A DNA stretch of 64,000 nt, taken from Brumimicrobium salinarum. GTDB taxonomy: Bacteria > Bacteroidota > Bacteroidia > Flavobacteriales_D > Crocinitomicaceae. The notes below the pieces were generated by a model. The model saw nothing but the letters and a program-made list of their open reading frames with translations. It was not told where the DNA came from and did no database searches. Both the position numbers and the translations under genes were made by a program. Location: assembly GCF_002844555.1 (NCBI RefSeq), contig NZ_PJNI01000009.1, forward strand, positions 151,194-215,193, given 5' to 3'. Numbering within the stretch: position 1 is the first letter of the stretch; each line of letters begins with the position of its first letter. Below, in pieces: positions 8,812-18,352 of this stretch.

Positions 8812-8819
8812 TAGCTTTG
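8812..8819 (+). promoter_or_regulatory. TAnnTTTG box for rsfS-ftsH
   Basis: TAGCTTTG matches the Bacteroidota -7 element. Transcription would begin near 8825, which rules out the GTG at 8819 as the rsfS start and supports the ATG at 8837. Confidence 0.5.
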
Positions 8820-8836
8820 TGCGCAAGAAAATAAGA

Positions 8837-9211
8837 ATGATAAATATAGTCAAAGAAATAAACTCAGAAAAACTATGCGAAGTTATCGTTGAAGGAATGA
8901 GAGATAACAAAGCAGAGGACATTGTAGTTATAGATTTAAGAGAGGTAGAAAACGCCGTCACTGATTTTTTTGTAATTGGTAGTGGAGAATCTTCTACGCA
9001 AATAGATGGTATAGCAGATTCTATCGTCCGATCTACACGTAAACATTTAAAGGAAAAACCTTGGCATCAAGAAGGTAAAAACGGTTCACAGTGGGTCTTG
9101 TTAGATTATGTAAATGTAGTTGCACATATATTCCATAAAGATGTGCGCGATTATTATGAATTAGAAGATTTGTGGGCTGATGGTAAAAAGCGTCAGATTG
9201 AAAATCAATAA
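8837..9211 (+). CDS. rsfS: Ribosome silencing factor RsfS (Iojap)
   Basis: This protein of about 124 aa binds ribosomal protein uL14 and blocks subunit joining when nutrients are short. Family features include KAEDIVVIDLREVENAVTDF, FVIGSGESSTQ, KPWHQEGKNGSQWVLLDY and HIFHKDVRDYYELEDLW. I use the ATG at 8837 because a promoter box overlaps the upstream GTG. It heads the rsfS-ftsH-DUF2007-cdsA run; the gap to ftsH is nine bases. Confidence 0.94.
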   Translation: MINIVKEINSEKLCEVIVEGMRDNKAEDIVVIDLREVENAVTDFFVIGSGESSTQIDGIADSIVRSTRKHLKEKPWHQEGKNGSQWVLLDYVNVVAHIFHKDVRDYYELEDLWADGKKRQIENQ

Positions 9212-9220
9212 ACTTTAGAA

Positions 9221-11380
9221 ATGGCAAAAGAAAATAAAAATAAACCAAATAATAAAAAACCTAATAAAAAGAATCCCTATTCAATTTATTGGATTTATGC
9301 AGCCATAGGGCTTGCAATTATTGGAATTCAACTTTTTATGAGTTCCTCAACAACTAAACAACTACAGTCGAAACAAACTTTTTTAACCTTAATGGAAGAA
9401 GGTTTTGTAGAAAACACCATTCTATGGAGAAATGTGGGGCGTGTTGATTTTAAAATTTCAGAATCTGGTAGAACAGCTATCAAACAAAATGACTTTTCAG
9501 GTTCAGATTTTGAACTAATAAAACGTTCATTAAATAATAACAACAACACACTTGGTTCTGCATCACCACAATTTTCTTTCGACATTGCCTCAACAGAAGC
9601 TTTCATCAAAGAATTTGAAAGTATCAACGAAAAACGAAAGGCAGAAGGTTTTGATGTCATCTCGTATAAAGTAGACGAAGAGCATAATTACATTGGACAA
9701 ATATTTAGTTTCCTACTTCCCATCATTATTATCATTGCCATTTGGATGTTCATCATGAGAAGAATGTCAGGCGGTGTTGGCGGCGGTGGCGCTGGTGGCC
9801 AAATTTTCAACATTGGAAAATCGAAAGCAAAAGTTTTTGAAAAAGGTAAAGGAACTGATGTTACGTTTAAAGATGTTGCAGGATTAGAAGGCGCAAAAGA
9901 GGAAGTTCAGGAGATTGTTGCTTTCTTAAAAAATCCACAGAAGTATACAGATTTAGGTGCTAAAATCCCGAAGGGAGCTATATTGGTTGGACCTCCAGGT
10001 ACAGGAAAAACATTATTAGCAAAAGCAGTAGCTGGAGAGGCAGACGTTCCTTTCTTTTCATTATCTGGTTCTGATTTCGTTGAAATGTTTGTAGGTGTTG
10101 GAGCATCTCGTGTACGTGATTTATTCAAACAAGCCAAAGAAAAGTCTCCGTCGATCATATTTATTGATGAGATTGATGCTATTGGTAGAGCTCGTGGAAA
10201 AAACAACAACATGGGATCTAACGATGAACGTGAAAACACGTTGAATCAACTATTAACAGAAATGGATGGTTTTGGTACCAATTCAGGAGTTATCATTTTG
10301 GCAGCTACAAACCGGGCTGATGTTTTAGATAAAGCTTTAATGCGTGCTGGTCGATTTGATAGACAAATATATGTTGATATGCCAGATCTTAATGAAAGAA
10401 AGCAAATATTTGAGGTTCATTTAAAACCCATTAAGCTTTCTAAAGAAATGGATGTCGATTTCTTGGCGAAACAAACACCTGGCTTTTCAGGAGCAGACAT
10501 TGCCAATTTATGTAACGAAGCAGCATTAATCGCTGCCCGAAAAGACAAAAAAGCAGTCGAAAAACAAGACTTCTTAGATGCTGTTGATCGAATTATTGGT
10601 GGTTTAGAGAAGAAAAATAAAATCATTACCAAGACAGAAAAACGTGCTATTGCATTCCACGAGGCAGGTCATGCCGCAGTTTCATGGTTAGCAGAACATG
10701 CACATCCTTTGGTAAAAGTAACCATTGTTCCTAGAGGTCAATCACTAGGTGCAGCTTGGTACTTGCCAGAAGAGAGAAGTATTACTACTACAGAGCAGTT
10801 ACTTGACGAAATGTGTGCGGCACTTGGAGGTAGAGCAGCAGAAGAAATTACGTTTGGAAAGATTTCAACTGGAGCTTTATCAGATCTTGAAAAGGTAACC
10901 AAACAAGCGTATGCTATGGTATCTATTTATGGATTAAACAAAGTCGTTGGAAATGTTTCTTTCTATGACTCACAAGGACAAAGTCAATTTACAAAACCTT
11001 ATTCGGAAGAAACGAATCGGATAATTGACAAGGAGGTTAGCAAATTAATCGAAGAGCAGTATCAACGCGCTAAAAACATTTTGCTTGAAAACCAAGATAA
11101 ATTAACTGAGTTGGCAGAAAAATTACTTGAAAAAGAAGTTATTTTTAAGGAAGACTTAATTGCAATCTTTGGTGAACGTCCTTGGGACAAGCTTTCAGCT
11201 GCAGAAAAAATTCAAGTAGCTAGCGAGCAAAATGAAAATGTCGAGCCTAAAGACAAAACAGCTCCATCTGCACAAGAAAAAAGTGGTGAGCATACTGGGT
11301 CAGATATTTCAAACGAAAACAAAGACACAAAAGATGTGGAAGAAAATAAAAGATTGGATTCAGAAAATTCTTCCGAATAA
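9221..11380 (+). CDS. ftsH: ATP-dependent zinc metalloprotease FtsH
   Basis: This 719-aa membrane protease degrades misfolded and regulatory membrane proteins. After a basic Asn/Lys-rich start come a membrane segment at about 22-42, a periplasmic domain, and a second segment at about 163-182. The AAA module has Walker [14 protein letters not shown] (about 257), Walker [13 protein letters not shown] and the second region of homology [19 protein letters not shown]. The zinc site HEAGH is at 480-484. The C-terminal 60 residues are low-complexity and acidic, and the DUF2007 gene begins inside them in another frame. Confidence 0.97.
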   Translation: MAKENKNKPNNKKPNKKNPYSIYWIYAAIGLAIIGIQLFMSSSTTKQLQSKQTFLTLMEEGFVENTILWRNVGRVDFKISESGRTAIKQNDFSGSDFELIKRSLNNNNNTLGSASPQFSFDIASTEAFIKEFESINEKRKAEGFDVISYKVDEEHNYIGQIFSFLLPIIIIIAIWMFIMRRMSGGVGGGGAGGQIFNIGKSKAKVFEKGKGTDVTFKDVAGLEGAKEEVQEIVAFLKNPQKYTDLGAKIPKGAILVGPPGTGKTLLAKAVAGEADVPFFSLSGSDFVEMFVGVGASRVRDLFKQAKEKSPSIIFIDEIDAIGRARGKNNNMGSNDERENTLNQLLTEMDGFGTNSGVIILAATNRADVLDKALMRAGRFDRQIYVDMPDLNERKQIFEVHLKPIKLSKEMDVDFLAKQTPGFSGADIANLCNEAALIAARKDKKAVEKQDFLDAVDRIIGGLEKKNKIITKTEKRAIAFHEAGHAAVSWLAEHAHPLVKVTIVPRGQSLGAAWYLPEERSITTTEQLLDEMCAALGGRAAEEITFGKISTGALSDLEKVTKQAYAMVSIYGLNKVVGNVSFYDSQGQSQFTKPYSEETNRIIDKEVSKLIEEQYQRAKNILLENQDKLTELAEKLLEKEVIFKEDLIAIFGERPWDKLSAAEKIQVASEQNENVEPKDKTAPSAQEKSGEHTGSDISNENKDTKDVEENKRLDSENSSE

Positions 11381-11591
11381 TACCGAGTTTGAGAAAAATA
11401 GATTGGTTTATAGGACCAGTCAGTCTCACTTGGCTTCAATTATGAAATTAAAACTTGAAGAAGAAGGAATTCAGGTTATTTTAATCAATAAAATGGATTC
11501 CTCTTACAATAATTTTGGGCAAATAGAACTTTATGTCCATCAAAATGACGTTATTCGTGCTAAGTATATCATAGAAAAACCACATGAGTAA
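11334..11591 (+). CDS. DUF2007 family putative signal-transducing protein
   Basis: The product (about 85 aa) holds a DUF2007 domain: NRLVYRTSQSHLASIMKLKL, then EEGIQVILINKMDSSY and FGQIELYVHQNDVIRAKYII. I place the start at the ATG at 11334 ([10 protein letters not shown]), which overlaps the 3' end of ftsH by 47 bases; an earlier in-frame ATG at 11232 would overlap far more. The 3' end overlaps cdsA by eight bases, so the three genes are tightly coupled. The biochemical role of the family is unknown. Confidence 0.8.
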   Translation: MWKKIKDWIQKILPNNTEFEKNRLVYRTSQSHLASIMKLKLEEEGIQVILINKMDSSYNNFGQIELYVHQNDVIRAKYIIEKPHE

Positions 11592-12399
11592 TCTTGTTAC
11601 ACGCGCAGTTTGGGGTGCATTATTTGTCGTAGTTGTCATTAGTTCCTTTTTAGTAGGACAAAATGCCACTGCAATTATACTTGGCTTTTTTATGACCATT
11701 GGAATCTACGAATTCTATCGTTTTTTCAAGTATTCAAAACTCGTAAAACCATTGATACCCATTGGAATTCTAGGTGGACTAGGATTGTACATTACATTAA
11801 TCCTTAAAGACTTAAGTCTATTTAATTTTGACATATATCTTTTTCTCATTCCATTGCTGTTTTTACCATTTATCTCAATCGTAGTAAGAAAAACAGCGCA
11901 TCCCTTATTCGATTTAGCAATTACGTTTTTTCCATGGATTTATATCGTATTTCCATTTTTCTTGATGTTTCAAATCTTTAATCATGCTATACCAGAACAG
12001 CCGCAATGGGTTCTAATTCTAGGACTTTTTATTATGATTTGGTCCAACGATTCTTTCGCGTATCTAACAGGAAGAACTTTTGGTAAAACAAAGCTCATAG
12101 AACGCATATCACCAAAAAAATCTTGGGAAGGTGCTGTAGGTGGATTTATATTTACAATATTGGCAGGAATTACTTACTGTTTTTTTATAGGCGGTGACTT
12201 CTTATTCTGGATAGTTGCGGCTGGCTTTGTCTCACCAGCTGGGATAATTGGCGACCTCATAGAATCTAAGTTTAAACGGCTTGTTGATGTGAAAGACTCG
12301 GGTACAATCCTTCCTGGTCATGGCGGAATTCTTGACCGTTTTGATGCTGTCATTTACGCTGCTCCCCTATTCTATTTCCTAATACTTTTATTTTACTGA
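11584..12399 (+). CDS. cdsA: Phosphatidate cytidylyltransferase
   Basis: This 271-aa polytopic membrane enzyme makes CDP-diacylglycerol from phosphatidate and CTP. The signature is complete: SKFKRLVDVKDSG, followed by ILPGHGGILDRFDAVIYA. SPKKSWEGAVGG is a second conserved CdsA segment. About eight hydrophobic segments are visible. It overlaps the DUF2007 gene by eight bases and lies 283 bases ahead of psd, which acts two steps later; pssA, the step between, is at 61518. Confidence 0.95.
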   Translation: MSNLVTRAVWGALFVVVVISSFLVGQNATAIILGFFMTIGIYEFYRFFKYSKLVKPLIPIGILGGLGLYITLILKDLSLFNFDIYLFLIPLLFLPFISIVVRKTAHPLFDLAITFFPWIYIVFPFFLMFQIFNHAIPEQPQWVLILGLFIMIWSNDSFAYLTGRTFGKTKLIERISPKKSWEGAVGGFIFTILAGITYCFFIGGDFLFWIVAAGFVSPAGIIGDLIESKFKRLVDVKDSGTILPGHGGILDRFDAVIYAAPLFYFLILLFY

Positions 12400-12444
12400 T
12401 TTAATGAAACTAGACTATTACTGCGCTAATTTTATTGTTAAATG

Positions 12445-12545
12445 CTCATCGGGAGCCTTACCAGTAGTTTAATAAACGTCAATAACAAGTGTTTTCTTTA
12501 ATTTGACAAGATCCGCCATATTTGAAAATCTTGTTTTTTAAAATA
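12445..12545 (+). repeat. Interspersed intergenic repeat, copy 2
   Basis: GGGAGCCTTACCAGTAGTTT, AATTTGACAAGATC and CCATATTTGAAAATCTTG parallel the copy at 4028-4135 along the full length, with scattered differences. It lies between cdsA and psd. No coding potential is shared. Confidence 0.6.
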
Positions 12546-12682
12546 TGACCAGCTAATCAAAAAAGGTGTTTCTAACACTTTATTGATTTAACTGTGTTTT
12601 CCGATAAGAATATGATGACGGATAATTGTGAAATAACTGAATTAGTTTATTTTTACGGTTTGATATAATTTTAGCAACAACC

Positions 12683-13348
12683 ATGAAATTACACAGAGAG
12701 GGATATTTGATTATCACAATAGGATTACTGATACTTATCGGTATTCAGGGCTTGAACTACTACTTATGGACACTCCATGATTTGTGGTGGATATATGCTA
12801 TTTTAACCATCGGCGTTTTGGTTATGGCTTACCTAATTATTCAGTTTTTCAGGGTGCCTAAAATAACATACATTGAAAAAACAAATGAAATTATTTGCCC
12901 CGCTGACGGAAAAATTGTTGTGATAGAAGAGGTAGAAGAAAACGAGTACTTTAAAGACAAACGAATTCAAATTTCTATTTTCATGTCACCTTTAAATGTA
13001 CATGCCAATTTCAACCCTATTTCAGGTATAATCAAATATGCAAAATACCACGCTGGATTATTTTTAGTAGCCTGGCATCCTAAAAGCTCAACAGATAATG
13101 AAAGAACAACCTTTGTTATTGAACATGAAAACGGCAAAGAAGTACTTTTTCGTCAAATAGCAGGCGCTTTAGCTCGTCGTATTTGTTATTATGTTGAGCC
13201 AGGAGATCAAGTCAAAGCTGCAGAGGAATTTGGGTTTATCAAGTTTGGCTCTCGTATAGATTTACTACTTCCGCTTGACACTAAGATTGATGTGAAGATT
13301 GGTGATAAAGTGAAAGGTAGAAAAACACGAATTGGGGAATTAAAATAA
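12683..13348 (+). CDS. psd: Phosphatidylserine decarboxylase
   Basis: This 221-aa proenzyme belongs to the short PSD class. It decarboxylates phosphatidylserine to phosphatidylethanolamine after self-cleavage at Gly-Ser in KFGSRIDLLLP, which creates the pyruvoyl group. ICPADGKIVV, FMSPLNVHANFNPISG and GALARRICYYVEPGDQV are also typical. Two N-terminal hydrophobic segments (about 8-28 and 33-52) anchor it. The ATG at 12683 is the natural start. Confidence 0.94.
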   Translation: MKLHREGYLIITIGLLILIGIQGLNYYLWTLHDLWWIYAILTIGVLVMAYLIIQFFRVPKITYIEKTNEIICPADGKIVVIEEVEENEYFKDKRIQISIFMSPLNVHANFNPISGIIKYAKYHAGLFLVAWHPKSSTDNERTTFVIEHENGKEVLFRQIAGALARRICYYVEPGDQVKAAEEFGFIKFGSRIDLLLPLDTKIDVKIGDKVKGRKTRIGELK

Positions 13349-13384
13349 TTATCTTATTTTTGGAACAACATAATACCAAACACA

Positions 13385-13621
13385 ATGAAAAAAACAGTAA
13401 TGATTTTAACCCTAGGATTGTTTTTCGGAACAATGGGATACTCTACTACAGCAACTGCTGGAACACTAACGCAAATTGAAAAAACAGATTGCAAAGACAA
13501 AGATAATTGCACAAAAGATAATTGTTGCAAGAAAAAGTCTGAGAAAAAATCTTCAGAAGCTAAAAAAGCATGTGGCAGCAAAAAAGGAAAAAAAGCATGT
13601 TGTAGCAAGAAAAAAAGTTAA
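13385..13621 (+). CDS. Small secreted Cys/Lys-rich protein, function unknown
   Basis: The 78-aa product starts with a clear signal peptide (MKKTVMILTLGLFFGTMGYS, then an Ala-rich cleavage region). The mature part is almost entirely Lys, Cys, Ser, Asp and Asn, with clusters DCKDKDNCTKDNCCKKK and CGSKKGKKACCSKKK. Eight mature cysteines in so short a chain suggest metal binding or disulfides. I recognise no family. A strong terminator follows at 13648. It begins 36 bases after psd and may be read from the same transcript. Confidence 0.7.
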   Translation: MKKTVMILTLGLFFGTMGYSTTATAGTLTQIEKTDCKDKDNCTKDNCCKKKSEKKSSEAKKACGSKKGKKACCSKKKS

Positions 13622-13647
13622 TAGTAGACTTAAATTGATACAAAAAA

Positions 13648-13674
13648 CGGAGCTCTAAGGCTCCGCTTTTTTTT
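13648..13674 (+). terminator. Rho-independent terminator
   Basis: CGGAGC, loop TCTAAG, GCTCCG, followed by C and eight T. It ends the psd and small-secreted-protein transcript. Confidence 0.88.
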
Positions 13675-13730
13675 ATGTACACTTTTTTATCTCTCTCTAT
13701 ATATAAAGATATTTAGCCATTTCAATAGAC

Positions 13731-14285
13731 TTATTCATCTTCAACAGCACGAATTCCATTCTCTGGAAACTTGCCCCTAAACTGACTGAGTTCTTTTTTA
13801 ATAAAAGCAATGTCTTTATCTATATCACCTGTTGGTTCAAATAATTCCAAAAACCCACCCGTTTTTGTTGGATAATCCATATACCCTATGTAAATCGGCA
13901 CCTTAGCTTTTAAGGCTATGTAATAAAAGCCTTTTTTCCAATTTGGGCTATAACTACGTGTTCCTTCGGGAGTAAAAACCATGTACATAGATTCGTTATT
14001 TTCAAAGTATTCAACCGCTTGATCTGTAAAATTGTTGTTCTTTTTTCTATCGACTGGAATACCTCCTAGTTTTTTCAAAAACCAACCCATCGGCCAGAAG
14101 AAAAGTTCCTTTTTAATCAAATATCTACCTTTTACGCCGTAATGCATAAAAGCCAATTTCCCGATGATAAAATCCCAATTACTGGTATGCGGTCCCATTA
14201 CTATAATCGCCTTATCAACACCTTCTGGATTGTCTTTTATCGTCCAACCCATTCTTTTTAAAATCCAAATTGCAACCTTGCTCAT
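13731..14285 (-). CDS. PlsC-like 1-acyl-sn-glycerol-3-phosphate acyltransferase family protein
   Basis: This 184-aa acyltransferase has the four PlsC blocks: catalytic GPHTSNWDF (the H-x4-D motif), a basic block around KKELFFWPMGWFLKK, GGIPVDRKK and FTPEGTRSYSPNWKKG. The family transfers acyl chains onto lysophosphatidate or related acceptors at the membrane face. It is shorter than E. coli PlsC (245 aa) but retains the catalytic core. The substrate is unproven; a role in phospholipid synthesis suits nearby cdsA and psd. Confidence 0.88.
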   Translation of the reverse strand: MSKVAIWILKRMGWTIKDNPEGVDKAIIVMGPHTSNWDFIIGKLAFMHYGVKGRYLIKKELFFWPMGWFLKKLGGIPVDRKKNNNFTDQAVEYFENNESMYMVFTPEGTRSYSPNWKKGFYYIALKAKVPIYIGYMDYPTKTGGFLELFEPTGDIDKDIAFIKKELSQFRGKFPENGIRAVEDE

Positions 14286-14410
14286 AATTGTATAGTTTAA
14301 GCTGTTTTTAGAAAAAAGTAGTTTACTTCCTTAAAATGTATATGGTTTTCATTACTTTTATACAAAACACATTACAAAGTTAGTTTTAAAAACCATAATT
14401 AATAAATCCA

Positions 14411-15748
14411 GTGCATAATTATCATCGAGTTTTTAAGGTCTTAGCGGTATTTATTTTTTTAATTTTTTTATGGTTAATAATTACTGTTTCTACCTTCTCA
14501 TTTTCAGCTAAAAACATTGAATTGGGAAAATTCCTCGATGAGGATATAAATTTTGTAGTGAGTTTAAATACAGAAAAGGCAATAAAAACAACATTAATTG
14601 ATCTTTTATACAAATCAGAACTTTCTGAAAACGAATTAGCCTACTTTGATACAGATAAAAAACAAACAAGCATTCAAAATAAGGGAATTGCCATTAATAA
14701 AGAATTAATCTATTTCTATGATGTTGAAAACAATGCAACGATACAAGGGTTTATTTGTCATATAAATGATGAAAAAGCTTTTAATCGAATAAAAATTGAT
14801 GATAAAAAGTTGATTAAAAATACAAATGGCAAGCAAGGAATACTCATTATTTTAAATAAAAATGCGGATAGCGCAAATGTAAAGCATGCCGAATCTGTGG
14901 TTAGAAAAGCCATGCAGACAACTCCAAATCAATTTTCTTACAACAATGAAAAACCAGTATTAAATGTTCGCTTTAAAGGAAATGAACATACTTATGCCAA
15001 TAACGTTTCCGTAAATTTAGAGGTTAAGGACGATAAAATCATTATAAATGGTTCAGGGACAAAAAACCATAACCTTTTAAACCTCATCAATGAACATCAT
15101 GTTTTTTCCCATGAAAACGAAAGAAAACATCTACATATCCAAGCAGGGAAAATCCCAAATAGTTTATATAAATATTTTACAATTATTCTTGAAGATCTGA
15201 ATTTAGATTTACCTCAGATAATAGCGCAACAATTAGATCTCTATGGCTTTTCTATTGAAAACATTAGTGGATCAACCACTTTTCTACCAAAGATAGATTG
15301 GTTATTAAAGTTTGAAACGCCATTGAATTTAAAAGAAAGAATGAAGGCAATAGAGTCGCAAAATGATCGGATTGAGATTATTGATAGTAGCAGTTTTAAA
15401 ATAGGTAGTATTCAATATTATTGTCAACAAATTTCTGAAGATGAAATCTATATAGGTGTAACAAAAAATCCAAAACTTGAAAAACATATCAGCACTTCAC
15501 TACCGTTTATAAAAGGAGACCCTGCTGTAACCTTAAACATTGAAGGTGAGGGATTAATTGCGCAAATCGTGAATGTAATGCCGCCCGTAAAAAATTCAAA
15601 AGACTTCCTTGAAAAAATAGAGCATTTTGAAATAAAGATCGTTGATCAAGGAGAGGATAAATTAGGTATTGAAGGTGAAATTAAGTTATACGAAGATCAA
15701 TTAATAAGCACTGAGCTACTATTGTTAGCATTGAAATTCGCAGGTTAG
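14411..15748 (+). CDS. Membrane-anchored hypothetical protein, about 445 aa
   Basis: The frame opens with GTG at 14411 and quickly forms a strong membrane segment (about residues 8-30, FKVLAVFIFLIFLWLIITVS). A large exported domain with alternating charged and beta-prone stretches follows; it contains GFSIENISGSTTFLPK and GDPAVTLNIEGEG. The layout suggests a signal-anchored periplasmic protein with two similar halves, but I recognise no family and see no catalytic motif. No ATG is available ahead of the membrane segment, so the GTG start is tentative. Confidence 0.6.
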   Translation: MHNYHRVFKVLAVFIFLIFLWLIITVSTFSFSAKNIELGKFLDEDINFVVSLNTEKAIKTTLIDLLYKSELSENELAYFDTDKKQTSIQNKGIAINKELIYFYDVENNATIQGFICHINDEKAFNRIKIDDKKLIKNTNGKQGILIILNKNADSANVKHAESVVRKAMQTTPNQFSYNNEKPVLNVRFKGNEHTYANNVSVNLEVKDDKIIINGSGTKNHNLLNLINEHHVFSHENERKHLHIQAGKIPNSLYKYFTIILEDLNLDLPQIIAQQLDLYGFSIENISGSTTFLPKIDWLLKFETPLNLKERMKAIESQNDRIEIIDSSSFKIGSIQYYCQQISEDEIYIGVTKNPKLEKHISTSLPFIKGDPAVTLNIEGEGLIAQIVNVMPPVKNSKDFLEKIEHFEIKIVDQGEDKLGIEGEIKLYEDQLISTELLLLALKFAG

Positions 15749-15931
15749 ACTTTAAGACATTTCGGAAGCTTTACATCACTATCCCTGTAAAATGGTTTTG
15801 TGTTTTAATATAATGTGCCAAGTGTTTAGCATCAATTCGTAAGCATTGAAAGTAATACATGCAAAAGAGACTAAACCTCTGAACTTATATCATTTTGAAT
15901 ATTAAAGCGTAGTAAATGGTAGTAAACACAT

Positions 15932-16723
15932 TTAATAAGTTCCCAAAGCTCTCAATTGATTCAATAATGATTCAAAATATTTGGGTGCATGCGCTAAACG
16001 AGATCCATACCAGGAAAAATACTCACCATCTACCAACATTATTTTGGCATGAGGAAAATGTTCCTGCACAGTTTGAAAATGCTTTTGTTTAAAAGGATAA
16101 GGTTCCGTACTTAAAAATACAAAGTCAGTTTCAGGTAATTGATCTAAATCAAGACTTGGATAGCGCTCTTGATTTCCCAAAACATTTACCATTCCTAAAT
16201 GTTGAGTTAAAACTACATCAATAAAAGTGTTAGAACCAACTCCCATGTATGGATCTTTCCAAATTAAATAAGCAACTTTTGGTTGACTTCGCAATGGTTT
16301 TAGTTGTTCAAAGCTATTTTTTATACGATGAATTAGGTCTTGAGCAGTATTTTCAACTTGGCAAATACGTCCTACTTGAGCGATCATTTCCAAACTATCT
16401 GTTAGGTTATAAATGTCACTTACATAAACAGGTGCTATCTCCATTAAGGCAGAAATATCACTTTTTGTATTCTCTTCTTTATTGCCAATAATTAAGTCAG
16501 GATTTAAGTCTGCAACCTTAGAGATATCAACATCTTTTGTTCCTCCAATTCGTGTTTTCGAACGAAACCATTCCTCGGGATGAATACAGAATTTAGTGAT
16601 CCCAACAACCTGTTCACCTAGGCCGAGATCATAAAGCAATTCAGTTTGAGAAGGAACCAATGAGACTATGCGCATTGGCTCCTTTTCAATATTAATGGTA
16701 TTACCTAATTGATCTATTAACAT
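15932..16723 (-). CDS. BtuF-like helical-backbone metal receptor lacking a signal peptide
   Basis: This 263-aa protein has the fold of the BtuF/FepB class of substrate-binding proteins: IVSLVPSQTELLYDLGLGEQVVG at the start, DVDISKVADLNPDLIIGNKEENT, and FVFLSTEPYPFKQKH. Such proteins bind cobalamin or iron chelates for ABC import. It has no signal peptide or lipobox and no permease or ATPase neighbour. It may be a cytosolic offshoot, or it may require a different start. It lies six bases after cbs and is probably in the same transcript. Confidence 0.8.
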   Translation of the reverse strand: MLIDQLGNTINIEKEPMRIVSLVPSQTELLYDLGLGEQVVGITKFCIHPEEWFRSKTRIGGTKDVDISKVADLNPDLIIGNKEENTKSDISALMEIAPVYVSDIYNLTDSLEMIAQVGRICQVENTAQDLIHRIKNSFEQLKPLRSQPKVAYLIWKDPYMGVGSNTFIDVVLTQHLGMVNVLGNQERYPSLDLDQLPETDFVFLSTEPYPFKQKHFQTVQEHFPHAKIMLVDGEYFSWYGSRLAHAPKYFESLLNQLRALGTY

Positions 16724-16729
16724 TCAATT

Positions 16730-18091
16730 TTAAGACATTGCACTAATTAAATCGTGGCGAGTTATGATGTTAAATTTATCATCACCTAAATCGACCAATA
16801 CAGCAGGAACTTCTTTATTTATTAATTTTGAGAGTTCTTTTATACTCGCTGATGGCTTAACTATAGGAAGTTTTGGTCCCATAATCTTTCCTATCGGTTC
16901 ATCAACCAATTGTTGATCACCTACAATTTGATTTATCAGCGTTGTTTCATCAATTAAACCTACAAACTCGCCGTCTTTTTTAACAGGAATTTGGGATATT
17001 TTAAAAGCACGCATTTTGGCAACAGCATGAGAAGCTAATTCTTCTACCCCAACAGTAACTAAAGGTTGGTCTTTGTGACTTTCTATTAAATCATTAGCAG
17101 ATTGGTATTCTTCCTCTAAAAACCCTCTTTCTCTCATCCAATCATCATTGAACATTTTACCAACATATCGACTTCCATGGTCATGGAATAACACCACAAC
17201 AACGTCATCTTTTTTAAACATGTCTTTCATTTGGAGTACGCCTTTGATTGCAGATCCAGCAGAGTTACCAACAAAAATACCTTCTTCACGTGCTAATTTC
17301 CGTGTATAAATTGCAGCATCTTTATCCGTTACTTTTTCAAAATGATCGATTACATCAAAATCAACGTTTTTAGGTAAAATATCCTCTCCAATACCTTCGG
17401 TGATATAAGAATAAATCTCATTTTCATCAAAAATTCCTGTTTCGTGATATTTTTTAAATACAGAACCGAAAGTATCAATACCCAAGATTTGAATATCTGG
17501 ATTTTTTTCTTTCAAATATTTCCCTACACCAGAAATAGTTCCACCTGTACCTACTCCGACAACGAAATGTGTTATTTTACCATCTGTTTGCTCCCAAATT
17601 TCTGGTCCTGTTTGCTCATAATGAGCAACACGATTTGCTAAATTATCATATTGATTCACATACCAAGAATTCGGCGTTTCTTCAGCTAAACGCTTAGAAA
17701 CAGAATAATAAGAACGTGGATCTTCAGGCTCCACATCGTTTGGACAAACCACTACCTCTGCGCCAACGGCACGTAAGATATCCATTTTCTCCTTACTTTG
17801 TTTATCACTCAATACACAAACAAGTTTGTAGCCTTTAATAATTGCGGCCAATGCCAATCCCATTCCTGTATTCCCTGAGGTTCCTTCAATAATGGTTCCT
17901 CCTGGTTTTATCCAGCCTTTTTCTTCGGCATCTTCAACCATTTTCACAGCCATTCTATCCTTAACGGAGTTTCCTGGGTTAGTTGTTTCTACCTTTGCCA
18001 AAACAGTTGCGTCAATTCCTTCAGTCAATTTATTCAACTTCACCATTGGCGTATCTCCAATCGTTTCAAGTATGTTGTTGTAAATTTTCAT
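16730..18091 (-). CDS. cbs: Cystathionine beta-synthase
   Basis: The product of about 453 aa has two parts. The PLP catalytic domain (about 1-320) contains NPGNSVKDRMA with the PLP lysine, EGTSGNTGMGLA for phosphate binding, and GVGTGGTISGVGKYLKE. A C-terminal CBS-domain pair (about 330-453) follows. It condenses serine with homocysteine, or acts as a cysteine-synthase-like enzyme. I place the start at the ATG at 18091 (MKIYNNIL); the longer form would extend across a promoter box at 18107-18114. Confidence 0.92.
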   Translation of the reverse strand: MKIYNNILETIGDTPMVKLNKLTEGIDATVLAKVETTNPGNSVKDRMAVKMVEDAEEKGWIKPGGTIIEGTSGNTGMGLALAAIIKGYKLVCVLSDKQSKEKMDILRAVGAEVVVCPNDVEPEDPRSYYSVSKRLAEETPNSWYVNQYDNLANRVAHYEQTGPEIWEQTDGKITHFVVGVGTGGTISGVGKYLKEKNPDIQILGIDTFGSVFKKYHETGIFDENEIYSYITEGIGEDILPKNVDFDVIDHFEKVTDKDAAIYTRKLAREEGIFVGNSAGSAIKGVLQMKDMFKKDDVVVVLFHDHGSRYVGKMFNDDWMRERGFLEEEYQSANDLIESHKDQPLVTVGVEELASHAVAKMRAFKISQIPVKKDGEFVGLIDETTLINQIVGDQQLVDEPIGKIMGPKLPIVKPSASIKELSKLINKEVPAVLVDLGDDKFNIITRHDLISAMS

Positions 18092-18106
18092 CGTTAGTAT
18101 TTTCGA

Positions 18107-18114
18107 CAAAGATA
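18107..18114 (-). promoter_or_regulatory. TAnnTTTG box for cbs
   Basis: TATCTTTG on the minus strand lies 16 bases before the ATG at 18091, so transcription would start near 18100. This supports the shorter cbs reading frame. Confidence 0.5.
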
Positions 18115-18352
18115 CAAAGACTTAGCGCATGAGAAATAAATCCTTAAGAAATATCTTTTTCAGATTAGTAAACTGACTTACATATCTTTTGATCTATGAA
18201 ATTATTAAGGTTAATAAGGGTGAAACAACACATCCATTAAATAAGACAGTAAAGCTTTAATTAATTTGTTAAATTTGAGTTGAAATATACAGGCGATATA
18301 TGCGCAATTGCGTATATCCAGTTGTTGTGCATAATTTGATAAAAATCACGAA

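Noticed and set aside
13476..13658. 60-codon Lys-rich ORF overlapping the small Cys/Lys-rich gene
   Set aside because: It is a shadow frame of AAA-rich codons; the other frame has a signal peptide and a terminator at the right place.
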